Origin: Gemmatimonadota bacterium
GTDB lineage: Bacteria > Gemmatimonadota > Gemmatimonadetes > Gemmatimonadales > Gemmatimonadaceae
Assembly: GCA_947457715.1 (NCBI GenBank)
Contig: CANGXK010000005.1
Coordinates: forward strand, 1 to 22,571
Length of the DNA: 22,571 bases
Direction: 5' to 3'
Shown here: positions 9,301-15,588 of the stretch, in pieces
How the letters are laid out: each line of letters opens with the position of its first letter
Position numbering within the stretch: the stretch's first letter is position 1
Translations under genes and position numbers: made by a program
Notes under the pieces: generated by a model
What the model saw: only the letters and a program-made list of their open reading frames with translations
Databases searched by the model: none
Told to the model about the DNA's origin: nothing

Positions 9301-9699
9301 AACGAATCGCCGCGCATCGTACGCAACATCCGCCTGCGCACCTTCGAGACCGACGAACTGCGCTTCGCTGGCGCGTTCGGTTTCGGCCCGGCATTCCGGT
9401 ACGTGATCGAGGTCAAGACACATGATGACCAATTGCTTCGTGGTGCGCGCGTCACGTGGACGCAAACAGGAGGCCCCACCTTGTCGCAGCGTAGCGTGTC
9501 GCTGGTGACCGGCACCGATGGGTGGTTGCGTTTGGAGTTGAGTCCTTCGGAAAGCGGTGTCGTGACCGGTGATGTACGCGTGGAACCGCCGGCACCTTGG
9601 GCACCCGGTACGGTGTTCACCGCCACGGGGCTTACGCTCCAGACACACGACGATGGCAACCTGCGCTACGGATTGGTCTACCGGCTTCCTCCGCCGTGA
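6325..9699 (+). CDS. Wzy/O-antigen ligase-like membrane protein continuous with a repeat-bearing exported region
   Basis: One open frame of 1124 residues with two unlike halves. Residues 1-409 are a polytopic protein with about ten or more membrane helices and Wzy_C features: STLLDPNFAGV, LLTLSRSSVLA and DHPWLGVGFNAIG. This predicts an O-antigen polymerase or ligase joining lipid-linked repeat units in the periplasm. From residue 410 the sequence is VIRRALPVALLVPLVGACD, which looks exactly like a lipoprotein signal peptide with lipobox VGAC. It is followed by a carboxypeptidase-regulatory-like domain (about 430-531) and six beta-rich repeats of about 98 residues to the end. It starts by a GTGA overlap with the Wzz-like gene and ends in one with the flippase. 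Either a true fusion or two proteins, the second from GTG 7552; see findings. Confidence 0.85.
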   Translation: MTSRILNPLTLVACGALALATGNLGRLPIGEIAGRPAPVALGDLLLLPLWLTLVWQVRRTGRLPLDGVGRAILLFTGVGIASLVQAKSLWQLDVAGLAGPASFLVRWLLYAGWYWLMTTSLTDDESDRAVQLMQRALLMLACFGVFQAAFLPGFAQLVPWGGGEKQWDQQGRRLVSTLLDPNFAGVLVVIALLLELARVIEQQQPRLGRLIVLSLAMLLTLSRSSVLACLVGYVVLLIARGASRRLAGVTILGGVALIPFLALYLQFAASFGKLSIDGSAAQRLIPWTRSIRMLLDHPWLGVGFNAIGPAQRAYGWTPIGGAEVSFDGGLLFVAAMTGFLGLAAYLVLLRCVVGMCRGVWRASPNPEHRALAAGTTAATGAVVVHSLFANSLLLPFVMHVLWILWGRVRVIRRALPVALLVPLVGACDPCSGVIGCSMTPRITLAGQIVEPRSGAPIRGARIRVDGTEAVTEANGRWTLSVPANATAAGGVIAVRVEAPGEQGYVVRVPATPATPRGEVQELGRWNSRPFVRFQGTLLRSNGTPVVGASVSFTPSAGVPVVFVSSEPTNTGGIISLYMAGSTDVGESTGILTVSHPSFSRATQLQGFTVPVSEQWRLPIPMGPFVVGGRMDYGGQVYARGNGAKLAGARIVFTRTGGIPLASNVVRATSGPDGFFMLSLPNRSLGTVNGDLLIESADGTRRSTYPGVRFDSYDSTASRFSKSWGVGYRWAWVLALFRKDRMVPAARADVEFRQTGGPAIAPSVLKGTTDSTGRLELSADVLAAGSVVGNLTIVTADARVRTIGNVRLASYDGDSLPFAGVFPFGSSMRYAGELFVRGNNQKAEGATISFQRTGGVALEDSIVTATADRTGFFVLPLIAREDGTTVGNLSVTTADGRQKSVYRNTAIATYDSTALRTLGGIGIGDRWAYALEFWRNDVLRPAPNTRVELRRTGGVAVDPAFFSGITGPTGRIEWRPSVQDTGIVELEATLYPANESPRIVRNIRLRTFETDELRFAGAFGFGPAFRYVIEVKTHDDQLLRGARVTWTQTGGPTLSQRSVSLVTGTDGWLRLELSPSESGVVTGDVRVEPPAPWAPGTVFTATGLTLQTHDDGNLRYGLVYRLPPP
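7552..9699 (+). CDS. Possible separate lipoprotein from an internal in-frame start
   Basis: If translation also begins at GTG 7552, the product is a 715-residue lipoprotein whose signal MIRRALPVALLVPLVGAC has basic N-region, hydrophobic core and lipobox cysteine in ideal order. A run of five G (7538-7542) lies nine bases before the GTG and could serve as a weak ribosome binding site. The mature part would be the regulatory-like domain and the six repeats. No stop separates it from the upstream membrane enzyme, so this is an alternative reading of the same frame, not a second proven gene. Confidence 0.35.
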   Translation: MIRRALPVALLVPLVGACDPCSGVIGCSMTPRITLAGQIVEPRSGAPIRGARIRVDGTEAVTEANGRWTLSVPANATAAGGVIAVRVEAPGEQGYVVRVPATPATPRGEVQELGRWNSRPFVRFQGTLLRSNGTPVVGASVSFTPSAGVPVVFVSSEPTNTGGIISLYMAGSTDVGESTGILTVSHPSFSRATQLQGFTVPVSEQWRLPIPMGPFVVGGRMDYGGQVYARGNGAKLAGARIVFTRTGGIPLASNVVRATSGPDGFFMLSLPNRSLGTVNGDLLIESADGTRRSTYPGVRFDSYDSTASRFSKSWGVGYRWAWVLALFRKDRMVPAARADVEFRQTGGPAIAPSVLKGTTDSTGRLELSADVLAAGSVVGNLTIVTADARVRTIGNVRLASYDGDSLPFAGVFPFGSSMRYAGELFVRGNNQKAEGATISFQRTGGVALEDSIVTATADRTGFFVLPLIAREDGTTVGNLSVTTADGRQKSVYRNTAIATYDSTALRTLGGIGIGDRWAYALEFWRNDVLRPAPNTRVELRRTGGVAVDPAFFSGITGPTGRIEWRPSVQDTGIVELEATLYPANESPRIVRNIRLRTFETDELRFAGAFGFGPAFRYVIEVKTHDDQLLRGARVTWTQTGGPTLSQRSVSLVTGTDGWLRLELSPSESGVVTGDVRVEPPAPWAPGTVFTATGLTLQTHDDGNLRYGLVYRLPPP
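7918..9696 (+). repeat. Six tandem ~98-residue repeats with an A-B-A-B higher order
   Basis: Units begin near residues 532, 631, 728, 828, 925 and 1025 of the 1124-residue frame, spaced 97-100 residues apart. Each carries an R-x-T-G-G type core (the first is S-A-G-V). Units 2 and 4 share Y-x-G, V/F-x-R-G-N, TGFF or DGFF, A-D-G and YDSTA. Units 3 and 5 share RWA, P-A, STGR or PTGR and FAG-x-F-x-F-G. So a two-unit block of about 195 residues was probably duplicated. The DNA copies have diverged well beyond simple slippage. Confidence 0.8.
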
Positions 9700-11024
9700 C
9701 CTTGCCGGCGGAACGCACAGCGGGTGAGTTGCGCCTCGATGCCTTAGTCGCTCCGCGGCGATTGTCGGGTAACGTCATCGTGAGCTTGGCGGGGTGGGTC
9801 GTACCCTCGGTTGTCGCCCTGGCGGCGCTGCCGATCGGTGCTCAGCGTTGGGGGGCATCCCGTTTCGCCATCGTGGCCCTGGCGTGGGGGCTCATCGGCT
9901 GGTTCGGTCAATTCGACTTCGGTATCGGGCGCGGTCTCACGCGCGCCGTCGCGTCCCGACACGCCAGCGGGCGTGATGGGGAAATCCCCGCCATTGTATG
10001 GAGTGCTCATGTCGCACTGGCGATCCTGGCATGCACGATCGGGACAGCGTTGTGGATCGCGGCTCCGCGGCTGTCTGCCAGCGCGCTCGATGTGCCCGGT
10101 GCTCTGCAGCACGACGCCATTCGGAGCATTCGATGGATGGCCGTGGGGATTCTCCCGATCGTGTGGGGAACGGCAAGCCGCGCTGTGCTTGAGGCCCGCC
10201 AGCAGTTCCGCCTAGCGACTGCGCTGCGCATGCCGGCGGTTGCGGCTACGTATGCCCTGCCGCTGCTCGCCCACTCGGCGGGCGATGCGGTCATGTTGAT
10301 GGTACTGGTGCGCGCGGTGTATGCCGGAGTGCAAATGATCGCAATGCGTGTTCCGGTGGCGAGACCCGATGCCATGAAGGAAGTGCTGCGCGATGGAGGG
10401 TGGATTACGCTCTCGGCGGTGATCAGCCCGTTTCTGGTTCAAGGGGATCGATTTGCGCTCGCGAACGGTCTGCCCATCGCCGCGAGTGGTGGTTATGCAG
10501 CGGTGCAAGAGGTGGCGAACAAGCTGGCCCTGTTTTGCGTGGCGTTGCAGCCCGTGTTGTTTGCCGCGATGAGTGCCGCGCGCACCGTTGATGAACGCGC
10601 GGCGCGAGCGATCGCGAGGCGCGCCACCATTGCCACCGCCGCCGCCGTTGCGGTGCCAGCCTTGGTGCTCATGCTATTCGCTGAACCGCTGCTGAAGCTG
10701 TGGCTTCAAGCGGCGTACGACCCCGTTGCGGCGCACGTCATGCCAATTATGGCGGTTGGAGTCTTCGTGAACGCGCTGGCGCAGGTTCCATTTGCCTACT
10801 TGCAGGCAGGAAGGGGTGACCGTGCGGTCGCGATACTCCATTCGGTCGAACTCCCGCTCTTTCTCGCCGCACTCTGGTTGGTGGTGCCGCGCGCGGGGGT
10901 ACTGGGTGCCGCGTGGGTGTGGAGCGGGCGACTGATCGTCGATGGTATCGCGCTCTGGTGGCTCGGCGCCCGCGCCAATCAGCGGATTGCGGCCACGTCG
11001 GCAGTCAGCGCGGCGACACCGTAA
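9696..11024 (+). CDS. Wzx-like oligosaccharide flippase
   Basis: A predicted 442-residue polytopic protein of the MATE/MOP superfamily (polysaccharide synthesis type) with about 12-14 hydrophobic helices. It would move lipid-linked repeat units across the inner membrane for the polymerase encoded just upstream. Family-like features are FDFGIGRGLTRAVA after the second helix and charged loops between pairs of helices; the C-terminal GVLGAAWVWSGRLIVDG resembles the usual ending. GTG at 9696 was chosen because it forms a GTGA overlap with the preceding stop, as at 6325. An earlier in-frame ATG-like start at 9597 would overlap the upstream gene by about 100 bases. The 3' end overlaps the convergent Wzi-like gene by 20 bases. 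Confidence 0.87.
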   Translation: MTLPAERTAGELRLDALVAPRRLSGNVIVSLAGWVVPSVVALAALPIGAQRWGASRFAIVALAWGLIGWFGQFDFGIGRGLTRAVASRHASGRDGEIPAIVWSAHVALAILACTIGTALWIAAPRLSASALDVPGALQHDAIRSIRWMAVGILPIVWGTASRAVLEARQQFRLATALRMPAVAATYALPLLAHSAGDAVMLMVLVRAVYAGVQMIAMRVPVARPDAMKEVLRDGGWITLSAVISPFLVQGDRFALANGLPIAASGGYAAVQEVANKLALFCVALQPVLFAAMSAARTVDERAARAIARRATIATAAAVAVPALVLMLFAEPLLKLWLQAAYDPVAAHVMPIMAVGVFVNALAQVPFAYLQAGRGDRAVAILHSVELPLFLAALWLVVPRAGVLGAAWVWSGRLIVDGIALWWLGARANQRIAATSAVSAATP

Positions 11025-12594
11025 GCCGTAGCTGCGGGACGCGCACGTCCACCGTCCGGAAATCACGGATCCACGTGGTGTTCTGGAAAAGATAGTTGAA
11101 GCGCGTCCCCCAGCTGGCATCGACAGCGATATCGTAGAGGTGCCCCACCAGCGAGGCCCGAAGGTTGCCGCGGGCGCCGGCCCTGGCCGTGACATCGTGC
11201 CGGAAAATCGTGGGGAGATAGAGTCGCGTCAGCGCTTCGTTATTCCAGCGCACGCGTTCCGCATAGCCGCCGATACTGAATCGGGGGGAAACGCGGTCAA
11301 CAGCAACCCACTGCGAGTTGCCACCAGGGCCAATGCCGGCGCCAAGCATCTGGCCGCGGTGTGTCCAGCCGTGAGGCACAACGTCGCCTGCGTAGAAATC
11401 CCGAGCAGGGCGGTCGCGGATGCTGATCCCCGGATCGGTGTTCGCCACCTCGGCGTGGAGCAGCCACGCCGAGGAACCATGGAGGATGCGACGCTCCACT
11501 CCCATCTGGTAGCCGCGGTCATCTCCCGGGGTGGCGAGCAACGCGCGGATACCCGCTGGAGGGTGCGGACTGACGACCTCCACGAACGCGCGCATGGCCG
11601 GCGTGGTATAGCTGGCGAAGATGCCCGCCATTTGATCAGTCGCCCTCCCGACGGTGGAGCGCCATACGTCAGGAATGTCCGTGCGCAATGGGGTTGATGC
11701 TCGCACGCGCTGCACGGCCCGATATCCACCCAGCACAAAACGTGGGGCGCGGGTGGGCGACCATTCGATACGTGCGGCGCCCAACGTCCGACGGTCGTTC
11801 GACCCATCCGCGTCGAACCAGCGGCTTTCCGTCAGGGTTCCGATGAACCACTCGCCGCTCAAGTTGCCCAGCCGGGTGCGCTGTGGGCGCGCCGTGCGGA
11901 CAAAGACGCGCGGGATGCCCGGTGCGCCGGGTCCGAGGAGAAGGCCGTCCCGAAGCCCGGGGCCCCACCACAGGTTGCTGGAGGACACGCCCAGATCGGC
12001 ACCTCGCAACGACAACCAAAGCGCGCTCTGGCCGGGAGAGGCGACACGGACGGGCGCGACACCCATACGACTCGGCAAGTCCAGGGAATGCGCACCGTAG
12101 TAGAAGGGGGAGGCCACCGACGAGCGATCGGTGCGCTCGGACACGCTGCCACTGGGCAGGATATCGAAGGACCGGTTTTCCGTGCTCCACAGCTCTGGTG
12201 CGAGCGCAAGATGGAATGCACCGGCATCCATGGTGACCCCTGTCCGTACCATGGCAGACAGTCCCCTCCCCGCCCATTGCGCGCCATCCCCTCGGGAATC
12301 CGGAATCCCGCCCGCCGCAGACATCGAGAGCGATGGGAATACGATTCGTAGCCGCTTCGGTGAGCCATGGGGATGGGACTCTTCCTCGCACCGTACCGCA
12401 TCGCGCGATGCCAGCGGGAGCAGAAAATGCCCTGAATCGGCACGGGACGTGAGCCCCGAGGCCGCATCGAACGGGCGCACCGCGGCCGAGCATCGCGTGC
12501 GCGTTCCGTCAGCACCTGCCGGCTGTGCGCTCAGCCATGTACACGGGACCATAAACATTCCCGCGCTCGCGACCACCGGATACCATCGGCTCAT
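11005..12594 (-). CDS. Capsule assembly Wzi-family outer-membrane protein, copy 1
   Basis: A predicted 529-residue beta-barrel protein of the Wzi family, which binds capsule polymer at the cell surface. The N-terminus MSRWYPVVASAGMFMVPCTW and following LSAQ form a signal peptide. Diagnostic sequence is SNLWWGPGLRDGLLLGPGAP followed by GIPRVFV, matching the neighbouring copy (NRSWGPGLRHSLLFTGNAP, GIPHLFV). Alternating hydrophobic/polar strands and a final aromatic/arginine strand fit a barrel. ATG at 12594 was chosen because the signal peptide begins there; an ATG at 12636 would add 14 residues. The stop lies 20 bases inside the flippase end, on the other strand. Sequence identity with copy 2 looks low outside the motif. 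Confidence 0.85.
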   Translation of the reverse strand: MSRWYPVVASAGMFMVPCTWLSAQPAGADGTRTRCSAAVRPFDAASGLTSRADSGHFLLPLASRDAVRCEEESHPHGSPKRLRIVFPSLSMSAAGGIPDSRGDGAQWAGRGLSAMVRTGVTMDAGAFHLALAPELWSTENRSFDILPSGSVSERTDRSSVASPFYYGAHSLDLPSRMGVAPVRVASPGQSALWLSLRGADLGVSSSNLWWGPGLRDGLLLGPGAPGIPRVFVRTARPQRTRLGNLSGEWFIGTLTESRWFDADGSNDRRTLGAARIEWSPTRAPRFVLGGYRAVQRVRASTPLRTDIPDVWRSTVGRATDQMAGIFASYTTPAMRAFVEVVSPHPPAGIRALLATPGDDRGYQMGVERRILHGSSAWLLHAEVANTDPGISIRDRPARDFYAGDVVPHGWTHRGQMLGAGIGPGGNSQWVAVDRVSPRFSIGGYAERVRWNNEALTRLYLPTIFRHDVTARAGARGNLRASLVGHLYDIAVDASWGTRFNYLFQNTTWIRDFRTVDVRVPQLRLTVSPR

Positions 12595-12645
12595 ATAGCG
12601 CAGTATCAGGTTGCCGACATCTCCGCACAAGTGCATGATTGAGCG

Positions 12646-14244
12646 ATGCGGCTAATCCCTACCTGCACCACGTTGCAGGCCTTCTTGAGTACCCTGCTGC
12701 TTTCGACCGTGCTCATTCCAGCTCCGCTGCACGCCCAGTGGGCGGAGCTCACCTCGGGAACCGAAGCATCGCAGTACCTCTATGCGATGCAGCTGCGCGG
12801 TTGGTGGAGTGGCGAAAGTTCCGCGTTGCGGCCATTTACGCTCGGCGCCACGCGACGATGGATGCGTGACTCGGTGCCGGTTCATCCATGGCAGTCCCGG
12901 TTCACCGCCACTCCGAGACGCGTGGAGCTTCTGCGGCCCGCCGTCATGGTGACGTATGCAGCAGGCGATTTCCCGTGGAGCTACAACGATGGCGCCGAGT
13001 GGCGCGGGCTCGGACTGACCACGACGGGGACTGTCGGCGTGTCGATGCACATGGGGCCGTTGTCGCTTCGGCTCGAGCCTGTCTTTTTTCATAGCCAGAA
13101 TCGCGACTTTGTGCTCGACGGGGGTACCTCACGCGGCGTTAACCCATTTGTGGATGCTGCGCGTCCAAGATTTATAGACCTCCCGCAGCAGTTCGGCCGC
13201 AGGCCCTACGCGAGGCTGGATCCCGGTCAGAGTGAGCTGCGACTCGACCTCGGCCCGTTCACCGCGGGCCTTTCCACGATGAATCGCAGCTGGGGACCGG
13301 GACTCAGGCATTCGCTGCTCTTTACCGGCAACGCACCGGGCATTCCGCACCTCTTCGTGGGCACGTCGGACGCATGGCGCACGCCGATCGGACGCTTAAG
13401 CGGGCAGGTTTACTATGGGAAGGCCTCGCCAAGCGGCTTCGAGCCAGTCAGTCCGGGTCGTTATCGTCTGGTGACTGGACTCGTCGGTAGTTGGCAGCCG
13501 CGCAGTGGACGCGGCTTCGAGATCGGCGCGGCGCGGCTGTACCACAAGTTTTGGCCTGCCGATGGATTTTCCGCGAAAACGCTCACGGCGCCCTTCGGAT
13601 CTTTCTTCACCGACGTGCAAATCTACTTCGGTGGCGAGGCCGACAACCAGTTGTTGAGCGCGTTCACCCGATGGCGCAGCGAGGCACAGAGCTTTGAAGT
13701 CTATGCCGAGTTTGGCCGGAATGACCGAAGTCTCGACGTGCGTGATGTCCTCGTGGAACCGGAGCATAACAGCGCTTGGATTGCTGGATTCGCGAAGAGG
13801 TTGGACCGGCAAGACGACGCGTTCTGGCTCATTCGCGGTGATGTTGCCAATGGGCGCATCGGATCCATCTCCCGACTGAATCGCCCCCAGGTATTCTTTT
13901 ATGAGCACGCCCCGGTCACGCAGGGCCACACCCAGCGGGGACAGTTGCTCGGTACCAGCTTATTGGAGAGAACCGGTGGCCTTGAGCTGTCCGTCGACCG
14001 ATACGGACAGGGTGGGAGATTCGGCGTCATGCTCACCTCACGAGCGATGCCCGATGGCTCCGGAGAAGGACAAGTGCGGGCGAGAGCACGGACACAGTGG
14101 GCATTGGAATCAACGGGGGTACGATTCATCGGGAACCACGAAATTTCGGTTCGTGCGGGCTATGTTCTCGATGTGAATCGCCAACCCACCCGTGATGCGA
14201 GATCGGCCTACTTGTCAGTGGGCAGCCGATGGAGCCTGCAGTGA
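12646..14244 (+). CDS. Capsule assembly Wzi-family outer-membrane protein, copy 2
   Basis: A 532-residue Wzi-family protein with a signal peptide (hydrophobic LLLSTVLIPA, cleavage near LHAQ). It carries the same ordered landmarks as its divergent neighbour: ENRSF/QNRDF-like region, MNRSWGPGLRHSLLF, GNAPGIPHLFVGTS and a late HTQRGQLLGTSL that pairs with HRGQMLGAGIG in copy 1. It probably forms an outer-membrane barrel that holds or guides the exported polymer. Only about 51 bases separate its start from that of copy 1. A TTGCCG hexamer (12611-12616), 17 bases, and CATGAT (12634-12639) lie six bases before the ATG, a weak leaderless-type promoter. No ribosome binding site is evident. Confidence 0.86.
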   Translation: MRLIPTCTTLQAFLSTLLLSTVLIPAPLHAQWAELTSGTEASQYLYAMQLRGWWSGESSALRPFTLGATRRWMRDSVPVHPWQSRFTATPRRVELLRPAVMVTYAAGDFPWSYNDGAEWRGLGLTTTGTVGVSMHMGPLSLRLEPVFFHSQNRDFVLDGGTSRGVNPFVDAARPRFIDLPQQFGRRPYARLDPGQSELRLDLGPFTAGLSTMNRSWGPGLRHSLLFTGNAPGIPHLFVGTSDAWRTPIGRLSGQVYYGKASPSGFEPVSPGRYRLVTGLVGSWQPRSGRGFEIGAARLYHKFWPADGFSAKTLTAPFGSFFTDVQIYFGGEADNQLLSAFTRWRSEAQSFEVYAEFGRNDRSLDVRDVLVEPEHNSAWIAGFAKRLDRQDDAFWLIRGDVANGRIGSISRLNRPQVFFYEHAPVTQGHTQRGQLLGTSLLERTGGLELSVDRYGQGGRFGVMLTSRAMPDGSGEGQVRARARTQWALESTGVRFIGNHEISVRAGYVLDVNRQPTRDARSAYLSVGSRWSLQ

Positions 14245-14282
14245 TCCACGAGACTGTTGGTCCAGCACGTCAGGGCCGCTGA

Positions 14283-15509
14283 TTAGCAATCAACGTTCGT
14301 TCGCGTGAATTGTGACCCCGCGGATGGTGCCGCCTCGAGAATCGCGCGACGCATTCCCTCATGAAACTTCGCGACCGTGAACCGTTCAGCTTGCGTTCTG
14401 CAGGCCATTGGCTCGATCGCCGGCAACGCCTCAAATTCACGAACGGCGTTCGCGATGGCTTCCGGCGACACGGTATCAAAAAAGTGGCCGGTCCGATGAC
14501 GAGCGTCACCAGACACCGTTTCAAGGCTGCCCCCCCTTCCGAGCGCGATCACCGGGGTACCACACGCCTGCGCCTCCACCGGTACAATCCCGAAATCCTC
14601 TTCGGCTGCGAAGAGAAAGGCCTTGGCGCGGCGCATCTCCTCGCGCAGCCGCTCGCGCGATTGGTGGCCTAGCCACGTCACGTTCCCGCCGGCAGCTGCC
14701 AGCACCCGGCTCCGGTCGGGACCATCGCCGATTACCACGAGTTGCCTGTCGGGGAGATGGCGAAATGCTTCTACGATCGCGGGAATCTTCTTGTATCCGA
14801 CAAGGCGCGAAGCCGTCAGGTAGTGCGTGCCGCGAGCGACTGTGTCGTCGATCGTGAAGTAGTCGGTATCGACCGGCGGGTAGACCACCACGCTCGGACG
14901 TCTATAAGCACGGGCGATGCGATCCGCGATAAAGTGCGAGATCGCCACAAACGCGTTCACGCGATCGGTCGCAGCAGCATCCCAACGCCGAAGCCGCTCC
15001 AGCAGTTGACGCAGGATCCACCCCGCCGGTCCACGACTCACCCCGGCTTCCCGCAGGTACTGTTCACGAAGATCCCATGCGTAACGGATTGGCGAACAGC
15101 AATGACATAAATGCACTGCGCCCGGACGGGGCCTTACTCCTTTGGCCACGGCGTGGGAATTGGAGATGACGAGATCGTACGCCGAGAGATCCAACCGCTC
15201 GATCGCGTGCGGCATCAGGGGCAGGAGCGCGCGGTAGTAGTGTTGCGCCCAGGGCAGGCGCTGCAGCCACGTGGTACGCGGGTGTCCTACCCCCAGTCGG
15301 GCTCTATCGATTGCCGTCAGGCGGTCGAGGACACAGAAGAGGTCGGCCGCGGGCAGCAATCGAACCAACTCCTGCAGCACCGCTTCGGATCCGGCGGGCG
15401 CGACGAGCCATTCGTGCACAATCGCGACCCGTAGCTCGCCGCGCACCGCGGGGCGGGCGCTGAGTTGACTTACCACGAAACCGCGAGCGAGACGTGCATG
15501 ACCCTGCAT
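14283..15509 (-). CDS. Glycosyltransferase family 4
   Basis: A predicted 408-residue GT-B retaining glycosyltransferase. The N-terminal strand RVAIVHEWLVAPAGSE is the usual GT4 opening, with the acceptor-site glycine-rich loop. The Glycos_transf_1 half contains LTASRLVGYKKIPAIVEAF, LVVIGDGPDR, VTWLGHQSRERL and the EX7E motif in AAEEDFGIVPVEAQACGTPV near residue 300. It would add a sugar to the lipid-linked repeat unit. The ATG at 15509 directly follows an in-frame TAG. It leaves a 27-residue tail before the first strand, so the GTG at 15446 is a real alternative. It lies on the minus strand between plus-strand capsule genes and diverges from the initiating transferase. Confidence 0.9.
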   Translation of the reverse strand: MQGHARLARGFVVSQLSARPAVRGELRVAIVHEWLVAPAGSEAVLQELVRLLPAADLFCVLDRLTAIDRARLGVGHPRTTWLQRLPWAQHYYRALLPLMPHAIERLDLSAYDLVISNSHAVAKGVRPRPGAVHLCHCCSPIRYAWDLREQYLREAGVSRGPAGWILRQLLERLRRWDAAATDRVNAFVAISHFIADRIARAYRRPSVVVYPPVDTDYFTIDDTVARGTHYLTASRLVGYKKIPAIVEAFRHLPDRQLVVIGDGPDRSRVLAAAGGNVTWLGHQSRERLREEMRRAKAFLFAAEEDFGIVPVEAQACGTPVIALGRGGSLETVSGDARHRTGHFFDTVSPEAIANAVREFEALPAIEPMACRTQAERFTVAKFHEGMRRAILEAAPSAGSQFTRTNVDC

Positions 15510-15552
15510 CTAAAACACGCTCCGTCGCCGCGTCAAGACGGGAAGCACTTCC

Positions 15553-15588
15553 TTGCTAGGCAGAGTGAAGAATCGTAGATTTGCTACG
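15553..15588 (+). promoter_or_regulatory. Candidate leaderless promoter of the phosphoglycosyl transferase
   Basis: TTGCTA (15553-15558), a 17-base spacer, and TAGATT (15576-15581) are followed after seven bases by the ATG at 15589. Each hexamer matches four of six sigma70 consensus positions. No ribosome binding site precedes the ATG. Confidence 0.5.

Noticed and set aside
8665..9648. 327-residue minus-strand open frame
   Set aside because: It is antisense to the repeat-bearing tail; no recognisable motifs, and the plus strand explains the sequence through six protein-level repeats.
12634..12645. Longer start for Wzi copy 1 at 12636
   Set aside because: It would put 14 residues before a well-formed signal peptide and leave only nine bases to the divergent gene.
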